Assembly: GCF_018919065.1 (NCBI RefSeq)
Contig: NZ_JAHLQG010000018.1
Span: 62,001-126,000 of the forward strand
DNA length: 64,000 nucleotides
Source of the DNA: Blautia sp. MSJ-9
Lineage (GTDB): Bacteria > Bacillota > Clostridia > Lachnospirales > Lachnospiraceae
Direction of reading: 5' to 3'
Shown here: piece by piece, positions 16,669 to 25,508 of the stretch
Layout of the letters: each line of letters starts with the position of its first letter
Position numbering within the stretch: the first letter of the stretch is position 1
Notes under the pieces: generated by a model
What the model was told of the DNA's origin: nothing
Seen by the model: the letters and a program-made list of their open reading frames with translations, nothing else
Database searches by the model: none
Position numbers and translations under genes: made by a program

Positions 16669-17964
16669 TTATGACTTGATCACTTTGATCAGCAGGAAGA
16701 GGAAGAACAGCAGAAATGCCGCTCCGATCGCTCCGATAATATAATATGGAGTTGTCGTATGAGAAGCAGAATATTTCTGTGCTGCTTCCATATTCTTCTG
16801 ACCTGTGACAGCGGCCTCATTTGTCTCTTGCTCAGTATCTTCAAGAACTGCAGTTCCTACAGGTGCTCCACCAAAGTAATATTGACGGATGATCTGTCCG
16901 TCAGAAGAAGTATCCTCAGTAGTCAGATTGTCCTCAGTAGCACCGTTTGGTGTAATGACCGTACCGCCGGAGATACGGTTGAAATCATTGTCTGCGATAG
17001 TCAGAGGAGAGAAATTGTCAAATCCATAATTAAGAAGCGCAATTGCCTCGTTATCTGTGACACCGGATGCGCCGTTTAACACAACACATACAAGATTCAT
17101 ATTATTCTTGGAAGCCTCGCATACCAGAGTACTTCCGGAAGCTTCAGTGTAACCTTCTTTTCCACCGATACATGGCTCATAATAACCGTCACTGGCATTG
17201 TTGATCATAGTGAAACTGTTTGTAAGTACACGCTCACCGCCGGAAACATTGGTTGCCGGGATTGTATAGGAAGTGGTTGCAGCAATCGTTCGAAATGTTT
17301 CATTTGTCATGGCAGTCTCCATGATCAGTGCCATGTCATGAGCAGTTATATGCTGGTTCTCATCCGGAAGACCGGTCGGATTAGTAAAAACGGTATTGGT
17401 ACATCCAAGTTCCTGTGCACGGGCATTCATATTCTGTACGAATGCATCCACAGAACCTCCTACATGTTCCGCAACCTGCAGGGCGATATCATTTGCAGAT
17501 CCAACCATAATAGCATACAGACACTGTTCCATAGTGAACACTTCGTCAATCTGTGAGGAAATATTGGCTCCTCCGTCTGTGACACCGGATACACCGGTAG
17601 CTGTCATAGTTACCTGCTCATCCAGACTGCTGTTCTCAAGGGCAAGCAGGCAGGTCATAATTTTGACTGCGCTGGCAGGATAGAGCGGCTGATCTGCATT
17701 CTTGGAATAAAGGACTGTGTTAGTGGAAGTCTCCATCACGATCGCTGCAGTGGAGGAAATATCAGAAGCCTGCGGCCATCCGTCAGTTCCGTTTGTAGTA
17801 ACGATGGAAGGGTCTGCTGTCTGTACCTGTGCTTGGGTAGCTGCCTGGTCTGTATCAGTTGTCTCAGCAGTTTCTTCAGCAGCAAAAACCGGAAGCTGGG
17901 AAAAGACAGTAACGGTACTGAGTCCCAGAGCCAGCAGAGCTGCGGTAATTCTTTTTTTCTTCAT
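16669..17964 (-). CDS. D-alanyl-D-alanine carboxypeptidase homologue (S11) with KEG in place of KTG
   Basis: A 431-residue paralogue of the protein at 3428-4768, encoded on the opposite strand inside the polysaccharide locus. It has a signal peptide (MKKKRITAALLALGLS to about VFAAE), SAVK in YPASAVKIMT, SAN in VGSANDIAL, and a C-terminal helix (YIIGAIGAAFLLFFLFLLI) with a short basic tail. The third motif, normally KTG, reads GGKEGYT. Thr/Ser at this place contacts the substrate carboxylate, so Glu may lower or change activity. An AGGAG site lies 12 nt before the start. The protein may be an altered-specificity carboxypeptidase or a non-catalytic binding protein. Confidence 0.85.
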   Translation of the reverse strand: MKKKRITAALLALGLSTVTVFSQLPVFAAEETAETTDTDQAATQAQVQTADPSIVTTNGTDGWPQASDISSTAAIVMETSTNTVLYSKNADQPLYPASAVKIMTCLLALENSSLDEQVTMTATGVSGVTDGGANISSQIDEVFTMEQCLYAIMVGSANDIALQVAEHVGGSVDAFVQNMNARAQELGCTNTVFTNPTGLPDENQHITAHDMALIMETAMTNETFRTIAATTSYTIPATNVSGGERVLTNSFTMINNASDGYYEPCIGGKEGYTEASGSTLVCEASKNNMNLVCVVLNGASGVTDNEAIALLNYGFDNFSPLTIADNDFNRISGGTVITPNGATEDNLTTEDTSSDGQIIRQYYFGGAPVGTAVLEDTEQETNEAAVTGQKNMEAAQKYSASHTTTPYYIIGAIGAAFLLFFLFLLIKVIKS

Positions 17965-18039
17965 GTTATAATAATACTCCTGTGTTAAAATCTAATAATC
18001 AGGTAAAGTTACTTTTCACTCTGTGCATCGCGAAGCGCA

Positions 18040-18100
18040 TTACTGAGAACGGAGTGAACAGCAACCTTTGCATAGTTACTGTTCACTCCGTTCTCAGTAA
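18040..18100. repeat. Perfect 22-bp inverted repeat (intergenic palindrome A)
   Basis: Arms at 18040-18061 and 18079-18100 are exact inverted copies separated by 17 nt. It is the first of three palindromes in the 352-bp gap between the divergent carboxypeptidase and GT2 genes. There is no T-run, so it is not a usual terminator. The inner word TGAACAG is shared with other intergenic sites in the window. Confidence 0.8.
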
Positions 18101-18104
18101 CGTA

Positions 18105-18147
18105 GCCAAAATTCATTCCAAATTGCCTGCGGCAATGGAATTTTGGC
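18105..18147. repeat. Nested inverted repeat (intergenic palindrome B)
   Basis: GCCAAAATTC at 18105-18114 pairs with GAATTTTGGC at 18138-18147, and inside it TTGCC (18123) pairs with GGCAA (18131). It follows palindrome A after four bases. Confidence 0.75.
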
Positions 18148-18162
18148 TTGTATGTCTCGGGA

Positions 18163-18184
18163 TTTTGGCATATTCATGCCAAAA
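18163..18184. repeat. Inverted repeat (intergenic palindrome C)
   Basis: TTTTGGCAT pairs with ATGCCAAAA across a 4-nt loop. The TTTTGGC core is shared with palindrome B, which suggests a common origin. A TGTGAACAGTAAC word follows at 18205-18217. Confidence 0.7.
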
Positions 18185-18316
18185 CACCTCGCGGGATAGT
18201 GGTGTGTGAACAGTAACTTTGCATACAAAAGCAGTATAACACATTCTCCGCGTTTCTTGCAAAAAATATCATACAATGTTAAAATAAAAAATCATAGAAA
18301 AAATCGAGGTTAATAT

Positions 18317-20242
18317 ATGAGCAGAAAACAATCAGCAGGAGGAAAGATTCAGTGGACGAGAATGCTGAAGAAACTTTCTCCTTACACGATCCAGAAAGGG
18401 TTTCGCTATCTAAAACATTACGGCCCAAAAGAATTCTGGATCAGGTTGCATGAACGTTTCGAGCCGGAAGAAGTACCATATGGCCCATGGTACCAGGCAT
18501 ACGTTCCAGATCAGGAAACGCTGGAAGCGCAGAAGAAACACAAATTTGACTACAGACCACTGATCAGCATTGCGGTACCGGCTTATCAGACACCTGTGGA
18601 ATTCCTGAAGCAGATGATCGAATCGCTGATCAGTCAGACCTATCCGGAATGGGAACTGTGCATTGCAAACGCAAGCCCGGACAATGAAGAAATGCAGAGA
18701 GTTCTGGCAGATTATTCAGCAAAAGATTCCAGGGTGAGATTCTGCAATCTCAAAGAGAATCTGGGAATTGCAGAGAACACAAATCGGGCATTTTCCATGG
18801 CAAAAGGCGAGTTTATGGGACTTCTCGATCATGATGATCTGTTGGCACCGAATGCATTGTATGAGATCGTGCAGGCATTACAGGATCATCCGCAGGCAGA
18901 CGCACTTTACACGGATGAGGACAAAGTTACCACAGAACTGGACGAGCATTTCCAGCCACATCTGAAACCGGACTTTAACCTGGATCTGCTGCGTTCCAAT
19001 AACTATATCTGTCATTTCTTTGTCGTGCGCCGAAGCATTGTGGAGAAGGCAGGTGGCTTCCGTAAGGAGTTTGACGGAGCGCAGGATTACGATTTTATTT
19101 TCCGGTGTACAGAGAATGCCAGGGAAGTTCTGCACGTTCCGGAGATCCTTTACCACTGGAGAACTCACAAGGCATCTACTGCTGACAACCCTGCAAGTAA
19201 GATGTACGCATTTGAAGCCGGAAAGAGAGCAATAGAGGCAAACCTTGAGAGAACAGGAACCAAAGGAGTAGTAAGCCATACCCAGGATCTTGGATTCTAC
19301 CGTGTGAAATATCCTGTACAGGGAAAACCGCTGGTATCCGTGATCATTCCGAATAAGGATGAGAAAGAAACCCTCCAGACCTGTATGGAAATGTTAAATA
19401 GCAACACTTCTTATCAGAATTTTGAGATTATTATTATAGAGAACAACAGTACTACCGATGAGATTTTCAGATATTACAAAGAACTTTCAAAGGATCCGAG
19501 AATTCATCTTCTGCGCTGGGGAAAAGAATTCAACTATTCAGCAATCAATAACTTTGGCGTAGCACATGCAAAAGGGGAGTATCTGCTTTTCCTGAACAAT
19601 GATGTCAAATCCATTAATCCGGACTGGATGGAAGAACTGCTTGGCGTATGCCAGCGCCCGGAAGTTGGCGGAGTGGGAGCAAAGCTGATCTATCCGGACA
19701 ATACGATCCAGCATGCAGGATGTGTAGTTGGAATGGGCGGCATTGCAGGCCACATGTTTGTAGATATGCCGGCAGACCGGACAGGATATCTTCACAAAGC
19801 ATCACTGCTTCAGGACATGAGTGCAGTTACGGCAGCGTGTCTGATGATGAAGAAAGAAGTTTTTGAAGAGGCAGGAGGATTTACCGAAGACCTGGCAGTG
19901 GCATTTAACGATGTGGATCTGTGCCTGAAAGTAAGAAAGAATAATCATCTGATCGTATATGATCCATATGCAAAGCTTTATCATATGGAGTCTAAGACCA
20001 GAGGAGCAGAGGACAGTAAGGAGAAAGTCCGCCGCTTCCAGACAGAGATCGAATATATGCGCTGTCACTGGCTTGATATTCTTAAGAATGGAGATCCTTA
20101 CTATAACAAGAATCTGTCTCTTACCAAATGGAATTATTCCCTGAAACCGATTCCGGGAATGGAGACTGCAGAGACGAAGACAGGACAGAACAAAGAGAAA
20201 TCAGCAAATACAGGGAGGAAATCATGCAGGAAGTATCAGTGA
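18317..20242 (+). CDS. Tandem GT2 glycosyltransferase
   Basis: A 641-residue protein that resembles the C-terminal two-thirds of the 814- and 833-residue glycosyltransferases but lacks their beta-rich N-terminal modules. GT2 domain one (about 85-320) has LISIAVPAYQTP, LLDHDDLLAPNAL, YTDEDKV and DGAQDYDFIF. Domain two (about 340-610) has LVSVIIPNKDE, LFLNNDVKSI and a HMESKTRGAEDSKEK tail. All catalytic-type acidic motifs are kept. GAGG lies at good distance from the ATG. Its end overlaps the next GT2 gene by 19 bp, so the two are coupled. Confidence 0.88.
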   Translation: MSRKQSAGGKIQWTRMLKKLSPYTIQKGFRYLKHYGPKEFWIRLHERFEPEEVPYGPWYQAYVPDQETLEAQKKHKFDYRPLISIAVPAYQTPVEFLKQMIESLISQTYPEWELCIANASPDNEEMQRVLADYSAKDSRVRFCNLKENLGIAENTNRAFSMAKGEFMGLLDHDDLLAPNALYEIVQALQDHPQADALYTDEDKVTTELDEHFQPHLKPDFNLDLLRSNNYICHFFVVRRSIVEKAGGFRKEFDGAQDYDFIFRCTENAREVLHVPEILYHWRTHKASTADNPASKMYAFEAGKRAIEANLERTGTKGVVSHTQDLGFYRVKYPVQGKPLVSVIIPNKDEKETLQTCMEMLNSNTSYQNFEIIIIENNSTTDEIFRYYKELSKDPRIHLLRWGKEFNYSAINNFGVAHAKGEYLLFLNNDVKSINPDWMEELLGVCQRPEVGGVGAKLIYPDNTIQHAGCVVGMGGIAGHMFVDMPADRTGYLHKASLLQDMSAVTAACLMMKKEVFEEAGGFTEDLAVAFNDVDLCLKVRKNNHLIVYDPYAKLYHMESKTRGAEDSKEKVRRFQTEIEYMRCHWLDILKNGDPYYNKNLSLTKWNYSLKPIPGMETAETKTGQNKEKSANTGRKSCRKYQ

Positions 20243-21180
20243 TTATTCCGAACTTTAACGGTATGGCTTATCTGGATGGTGTACTGGCAGGACTGGAATG
20301 CCAGACTGTGAATAATTTTGAGGTAATTCTGGTGGACAATGGTTCCAGTGATGGAAGCTGTGCTTTTGTTGCAGCCAGATACCCCTGGGTACACCTGATC
20401 GAACTGCCGGAGAATTTTGGATTCTGTAAAGCGGTCAATGAGGGGATCAAAGCGTCCAGGGCGCCATATGTACTGCTTTTAAATAATGACATTGAAGTGA
20501 CAGAGAATTTTATCGAAGAAATGATTTCAGCGATCCGGAGACATCCAAAAGCGTTCTCTTGTGCTGCCAGAATGATCCAGTTCCATGACAGAGACAAACT
20601 GGATGATGCAGGAAATTATTACTGTGCACTTGGATGGGCCTATGCAAGAGGTAAGGGAAAAGATATCCATACCTATGAGAAAGAGGAGAAGATTTTTGCT
20701 TCCTGTGCAGGTGCTGCTATTTACAGAAAGAAGATTTTCGACAAGATCGGTTTATTTGACGAGGAACATTTTGCCTATCTGGAAGATATGGACGTAGGAT
20801 ACCGGGCAAGGATCCATGGATATGAGAACTGGTATGCGCCGGACGCGATGGTATATCATGTGGGAAGCGGCACAAGCGGTTCCAGATATAATCAGTTCAA
20901 GATCCGCTATTCCTCCAGAAATAATATTTATCTGATCTACAAGAATATGCCGGTTTTACAGATCATTCTGAACCTGCCGTTTCTTGTGGCCGGTTTTGGG
21001 GTTAAGATTTTATTCTTTGCTTTGAAAGGTTTTGGCAGAGAATACATTGCAGGGATCAAGAATGGATTTCAGATCAGTGAAAAAAATCGCAAAGTATCCT
21101 TCAAAATGCGGAATTTGCCAAACTATTTTAAAATACAGTTTGAATTGTGGGTGAATATATTCAGGCGCTTCCGCGAATGA
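20224..21180 (+). CDS. GT2 family glycosyltransferase (rhamnosyltransferase-like)
   Basis: The start chosen is ATG 20224, five bases after GGGAGG; the longer frame from 20128 lies inside the previous gene. The product has 318 residues. The GT2 fold has VSVIIPNFNG at the start, LLNNDIEVTEN as the DXD region and FAYLEDMDVGYRAR as the acceptor-side acidic motif, the last typical of the rhamnosyltransferase-like subgroup. A hydrophobic stretch near residues 255-280 (IILNLPFLVAGFGVKILFFA) probably attaches it to the membrane. It likely transfers a sugar to the lipid-linked intermediate. Confidence 0.87.
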   Translation: MQEVSVIIPNFNGMAYLDGVLAGLECQTVNNFEVILVDNGSSDGSCAFVAARYPWVHLIELPENFGFCKAVNEGIKASRAPYVLLLNNDIEVTENFIEEMISAIRRHPKAFSCAARMIQFHDRDKLDDAGNYYCALGWAYARGKGKDIHTYEKEEKIFASCAGAAIYRKKIFDKIGLFDEEHFAYLEDMDVGYRARIHGYENWYAPDAMVYHVGSGTSGSRYNQFKIRYSSRNNIYLIYKNMPVLQIILNLPFLVAGFGVKILFFALKGFGREYIAGIKNGFQISEKNRKVSFKMRNLPNYFKIQFELWVNIFRRFRE

Positions 21181-21280
21181 TAAGAAAGAAGCACTGAAAC
21201 ATATAAAATAGTAACAAAAGAATTCATAGAAATTTTATAAAATTCAGAACAAGATTTTATTGCTTTTGCAAATCAACTAT

Positions 21281-21358
21281 TATAATATAAGGATACTGAG
21301 GTCAAAAGAATCTTTTTGACCTTGCCGAAAGGCAATGAAAAAATGAGGTGACAAAAGA
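21281..21358 (+). promoter_or_regulatory. Candidate promoter and leader of the sugar transferase gene
   Basis: A TATAAT hexamer lies at 21281-21286; the -35 is weak (TATTGC at 17 nt or TTGCTT at 15 nt). The leader then has two small hairpins, GTCAAAAGA/TCTTTTTGAC at 21301-21320 and TTGCC-gaaa-GGCAA just after it, before the GAGGTG ribosome site. Confidence 0.45.
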
Positions 21359-22762
21359 TTGTTAAAGGACAATGAAAAGAATTTCAGTCGTCTCCATATG
21401 CTTGTTGATACAATTGTACTGGTGATTTCTTACTTTCTTGCATGGATGATCCGTTTCGTAGGTCCTATGGCTGCAACGGCAGTTAGAACAAGGAGTTTCC
21501 AGCAGTACATGATGATGTTGATTCTGATCATACCTGTTTATCTGCTTTTGTATCAGGCATTCACGTTGTACACTCCTATGCGGATGCAGGGGCGCCGACT
21601 TGTACTGGCTAATATCATAAAAGCCAATTCGCTCGGGCTCCTTATTCTCATGTTCACATTTTATATGGTAAATGAGGGGGACTATTCCCGTTCCACTTAT
21701 ATTATGTTCTATGTGATCAATATCATACTTCAGTGGTGCACACGAATGCTGATCTTTACTCTTCTCAGAGATATGCGTGAGAAAGGACTTAATCAGAAGC
21801 AGATGATCTGCGTAGGATACAGCCGTGCAGCAGAAGAATATATTGACCGTGTTCTTGCGAATCCTCAGTGGGGATATGTGATCCGTGGGATTCTCGATGA
21901 CAATGTGCCTGCGGGAACAGAATACAGGAGTATTAAGGTACTTGGAAGAATTGCCAATCTGAATATTATCCTTCCGGAGAACCGTCTGGATGAGATCGCG
22001 ATCACACTCGGACTGAGTGAATATTACCGTCTGGAAGAGATTGTAGCTCTGTGTGAAAAGTCAGGAGTACACACGAAATTCATTCCGGACTATAATAAGA
22101 TCATTCCAACAAAGCCATATACAGAGGATATTCTGGGGCTTCCGGTCATCAACATCCGTTATGTACCATTGAATAATACATTTAATGCACTGATCAAACG
22201 GGCTATGGATATTGTAGGATCGATCGTTGGTATTATCGTGACTTCACCGTTAATGATTCTGATGTGTCTGATCATTAAGCTGACTTCACCGGGTCCTCTG
22301 ATCTATAAGCAGGAGAGGGTAGGCCTTCATAACCAGACATTCTGGATGTATAAGTTCCGTTCCATGGAAGTGCAGCCGGAGGCAGAAGAGAAGAAGGCAT
22401 GGACAGTAAAGAACGACCCGAGAGTTACTCCAATCGGTAAGTTTATGCGTCACACCAGTATTGATGAGCTCCCGCAGCTTTTTAATATCCTGAAAGGCAA
22501 TATGAGCCTTGTGGGACCGCGACCGGAACGACCGTTTTTTGTTGAGAAATTCAGAGAAGAAATTCCAAGATATATGGTGAAGCATCAGGTACGTCCGGGA
22601 CTTACGGGATGGGCGCAGGTAAATGGCTACCGTGGAGATACTTCCATAAGAAAAAGGATTGAATGTGACCTTTATTATATAGAGAACTGGAGCGTCGGAC
22701 TGGATATTAAGATCATATTCCTTACATTTTTCAAGGGATTTATAAACAAGAATGCATATTAA
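21359..22762 (+). CDS. Polyprenyl-phosphate sugar-1-phosphate transferase
   Basis: A 467-residue membrane protein starting at TTG 21359 after GAGGTG. Four to five N-terminal helices (residues 10-140) and a CoA-binding-like middle ([17 protein letters not shown]) precede the catalytic sugar-transferase domain. That domain has the membrane helix [18 protein letters not shown], then [28 protein letters not shown] and [16 protein letters not shown]. Enzymes of this WbaP/CpsE type move a sugar phosphate from a UDP-sugar to undecaprenyl phosphate, which is the first committed step of polymer synthesis. The start is preceded by its own promoter-like region. Confidence 0.92.
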   Translation: MLKDNEKNFSRLHMLVDTIVLVISYFLAWMIRFVGPMAATAVRTRSFQQYMMMLILIIPVYLLLYQAFTLYTPMRMQGRRLVLANIIKANSLGLLILMFTFYMVNEGDYSRSTYIMFYVINIILQWCTRMLIFTLLRDMREKGLNQKQMICVGYSRAAEEYIDRVLANPQWGYVIRGILDDNVPAGTEYRSIKVLGRIANLNIILPENRLDEIAITLGLSEYYRLEEIVALCEKSGVHTKFIPDYNKIIPTKPYTEDILGLPVINIRYVPLNNTFNALIKRAMDIVGSIVGIIVTSPLMILMCLIIKLTSPGPLIYKQERVGLHNQTFWMYKFRSMEVQPEAEEKKAWTVKNDPRVTPIGKFMRHTSIDELPQLFNILKGNMSLVGPRPERPFFVEKFREEIPRYMVKHQVRPGLTGWAQVNGYRGDTSIRKRIECDLYYIENWSVGLDIKIIFLTFFKGFINKNAY

Positions 22763-22778
22763 GATAAGGGGAAAGAGT

Positions 22779-24206
22779 ATGACTAGACCAGGAAAAAAGA
22801 GAAAAGTACTGTTTGTACTTGAGATTATCGTACTGTTACTGTTCATTGGCGGACTGTATGTGTACGGACAGATTTCCTCCAGACTGGACAAGATTGAGCA
22901 GCCGGAACTGGATGAAGAGAAAGTAATTGTCAATCAAGAAGCTCCAAAGATGACGGGATATAAGACATATGTGCTTTTTGGTATTGATACTCGTGGAGAG
23001 GGAGCTCAGTATTCAGCACAGAACAGTGATACCATGATTATTGTAAGTGTCAATAATGACACTAAAGAAGTACGAATGGTATCTGTATACAGAGATACAC
23101 TTCTCAATGTCGGAGATGAGACTTATACAAAGGCAAATGCGGCCTATGCATATGGCGGACCGGAGCAGGCGATTTCCATGCTGAATACAAATCTGGATCT
23201 GGATATTACGGATTATGCAACAGCAGATTTCTCAGCACTCGTAGAAGTGGTAGATGATCTTGGAGGTCTGGATATGCCACTGTCCTATGCAGAGATTGAG
23301 CATATGAACAATTACTGTGTTGAGACTTCCAAACTGACAGGCAAGGATTATACTCCGATTGAGAAACCGGAACCGAAACCGGAGGATCAGGAAGCAATAG
23401 TTGGAACTTATCATCTGAATGGTGTACAGGTAACTTCTTACTGCCGTATCCGTTATACAGCAAGTCTGGATATGGGACGTACAGAGCGTCAGAGACGTGT
23501 ACTTGGAATGCTCTTTGATAAAGCAAAGATAGCAGGTCTTTCCTCTATCTTTAAGATTATGGATGATGTATTCCCAATGGTAACAACCTCTCTTTCCAAA
23601 CAGGATATTCTGGGACTGATCCCGACTCTGGTTGGATACAAATTTACTGACAGTACAGGATTCCCGCAGAAATTCAAATTCTCCAATATCAAAGGCAGTA
23701 TCATTGTTCCTACAGATTTGGAGAACAATGTAGTTGAACTTCATAAGTTCCTGTATGATGATCAGGATTATACTCCATCTTCAGAGGTAGTAACACGCAG
23801 CAATAAGATTCTTGAGATCGTAGGCGGTGAGAGCCAGCTGGATGATGCAGCGAAGACTACTACACAGGATACCACAACTACAACAGACACATTTGTATGG
23901 TCTGAGAATAATACTTCTGATAGCAGCTATGACACCAGTGGAGATTATAGTTACGATAACGACTATGATAATGATTATTCCGGTGGTGGAGACTATTCTG
24001 GCGGTGGAGATGATTATTCCGGTGATGGTGATACCAGTGGTGGAGATGACTATTCCGGTGGTGGCGATACCAGTGGTGGAGATGACTACTCAGGCGGAGA
24101 TGATTATTCCGGTGGCGGAGATGACTATTCCGGTGGAGATGATACCAGTGGAGACGGTGGATTCGAAGACGGTGGAGATGCAGATTCCGGAACAGGTGAA
24201 GAATAA
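22779..24206 (+). CDS. LytR-CpsA-Psr (LCP) family wall-polymer ligase with low-complexity tail
   Basis: The start chosen is ATG 22779 with AAGGGG upstream; an in-frame ATG at 22752 lies inside the previous gene. The product has 475 residues. It has a short cytoplasmic basic part, one helix (VLFVLEIIVLLLFIGGLYVYG) and an extracellular LCP domain with FGIDTRGEG, NSDTMIIVSV and MVSVYRDTLLN, the segments that bind the polyprenyl pyrophosphate. LCP proteins attach polymers from undecaprenyl pyrophosphate to peptidoglycan. About 90 C-terminal residues are repeats of Gly, Asp, Ser and Tyr. It follows the sugar transferase directly, in keeping with a start-and-finish pair. Confidence 0.92.
   Translation: MTRPGKKRKVLFVLEIIVLLLFIGGLYVYGQISSRLDKIEQPELDEEKVIVNQEAPKMTGYKTYVLFGIDTRGEGAQYSAQNSDTMIIVSVNNDTKEVRMVSVYRDTLLNVGDETYTKANAAYAYGGPEQAISMLNTNLDLDITDYATADFSALVEVVDDLGGLDMPLSYAEIEHMNNYCVETSKLTGKDYTPIEKPEPKPEDQEAIVGTYHLNGVQVTSYCRIRYTASLDMGRTERQRRVLGMLFDKAKIAGLSSIFKIMDDVFPMVTTSLSKQDILGLIPTLVGYKFTDSTGFPQKFKFSNIKGSIIVPTDLENNVVELHKFLYDDQDYTPSSEVVTRSNKILEIVGGESQLDDAAKTTTQDTTTTTDTFVWSENNTSDSSYDTSGDYSYDNDYDNDYSGGGDYSGGGDDYSGDGDTSGGDDYSGGGDTSGGDDYSGGDDYSGGGDDYSGGDDTSGDGGFEDGGDADSGTGEE
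23970..24165 (+). repeat. In-frame tandem repeats coding Gly/Asp/Ser/Tyr
   Basis: Imperfect units of about 18-21 bp around GGTGGAGATGACTATTCC encode GGDDYS-like blocks in the LCP tail. The in-frame units suggest length variation by slippage or recombination. Confidence 0.85.
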
Positions 24207-24231
24207 TAGAGAAATTAAATAAGTATTACTG

Positions 24232-24266
24232 AAAAGGACCATCCATCGGAAAGGATGGTCCTTTCT
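24232..24266 (+). terminator. Rho-independent terminator after the LCP gene
   Basis: AAAGGACCATCC pairs with GGATGGTCCTTT across a short loop and is followed by CTTTC. Confidence 0.85.
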
Positions 24267-24287
24267 TTCAGATAAGGAGTATGTAGA

Positions 24288-25286
24288 ATGGATAATCCGG
24301 GTAAAAATAAGAATTATATAAATCATACAGATACAGATGAAGGTTTGACAGGTAAACAGAATAAAAAAACAGTAGACGTGATCATTCCATCGTATCGTCC
24401 TGACAAAGAATTTGGAAAACTCCTCCACAGACTGGAGGAACAGGAATACCGTCCTGACAGGATCCTGGTAATGAACACAGGAGAACAATACTGGAATAAG
24501 GACTGGGAGAAATGCCCGCTCCTTGAAGTTCATCATCTGGAACAGAAAGATTTTGATCATGGCGGAACCAGAAAAAAAGCAGCAGGGCTTTCAGAGGCAG
24601 ATATCATGGTTTTTATGACACAGGATGCACTTCCCGCAGACCGGAAACTGATCGGAAATCTGGTACATGCAGTTACAGAGAATGAACAGACGGGAGCTGC
24701 CTATGCGAGACAGCTGCCGAAAACAGATTGCAGATTCCTGGAACGTTACACCCGTTCTTTTAATTATCCGGATCAGTCCCACGTGAAATCCCTGAATGAT
24801 ATTGATAAATATGGAATTAAGACGTATTTTTGTTCGAATGTATGCGCAGCATATGACAGAGAAATTTATGAGAAAATGGGCGGATTTGTAAATCGGGCAA
24901 TTTTTAATGAGGACATGATCTATGCGGGAAAGATGGTTCAGAATGGTTATGCGGTTGCCTATGCTGCAGATGCAAGAGTATATCATTCCCATAATTATTC
25001 TGGCAGGCAGCAGTTCCATCGGAATTTTGACCTGGGCGTGTCACAGGCAGAGCATCCGGAGATTTTTGAGGGTGTTCCTTCTGAAGGTGAGGGAATCCGT
25101 CTGGTAAAAAAGAGCCTGGCTTATCTGATAAAGACAGGACATATCTGGCTTATTCCACAGCTGATCTGGCAGAGCGGTATGAAATATGCGGGATATTTTC
25201 TGGGAAAAAGATACGAAAAGCTTCCGCGTAAAGTAGTGCTGGCATGTACTATGAGTCCTTATTATTGGAATAGAAATGAGAAGTAA
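24288..25286 (+). CDS. GT2 glycosyltransferase, rhamnosyltransferase-like
   Basis: A 332-residue protein with AAGGAG upstream of the ATG, separated from the LCP gene by a terminator. GT2 features are VDVIIPSYRPD, then FDHGGTRKKAAGLS, a motif of RfbN-type rhamnosyltransferases, and MTQDALPAD as the metal-binding segment. AIFNEDMIYAGKM gives the acidic acceptor-side residues. A hydrophobic stretch near 275-300 may touch the membrane. It probably adds rhamnose to the polymer made by this locus. Confidence 0.85.
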   Translation: MDNPGKNKNYINHTDTDEGLTGKQNKKTVDVIIPSYRPDKEFGKLLHRLEEQEYRPDRILVMNTGEQYWNKDWEKCPLLEVHHLEQKDFDHGGTRKKAAGLSEADIMVFMTQDALPADRKLIGNLVHAVTENEQTGAAYARQLPKTDCRFLERYTRSFNYPDQSHVKSLNDIDKYGIKTYFCSNVCAAYDREIYEKMGGFVNRAIFNEDMIYAGKMVQNGYAVAYAADARVYHSHNYSGRQQFHRNFDLGVSQAEHPEIFEGVPSEGEGIRLVKKSLAYLIKTGHIWLIPQLIWQSGMKYAGYFLGKRYEKLPRKVVLACTMSPYYWNRNEK

Positions 25287-25372
25287 GGGAAGGGCGTCTG
25301 ACCGCCGGAAAATGGTGTAGTCAGGACACGCCAATTTACGATTATTGTCACATTTTGAACACAATTAATTGC

Positions 25373-25378
25373 TATACT
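25373..25378 (+). promoter_or_regulatory. Candidate extended -10 promoter of the HtrA gene
   Basis: TGC-TATACT is an extended -10 element; no good -35 is at the normal distance. The gene start is 130 bp downstream. Confidence 0.4.
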
Positions 25379-25508
25379 GAATCCAGAATCCAGATAAGAG
25401 TTATTGTTCATTTTGCAGGTGATAAATTCTTTTTCAAACAGATTGGATATTTTCATAAATTATGTTGGATGAACAGTGACTGACAGGGACAGAAGGGAGC
25501 AGATTTAC

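Noticed and set aside
23970..24165. Tandem repeats as a possible CRISPR array
   Set aside because: Units are in frame, have no spacers and encode the LCP tail.
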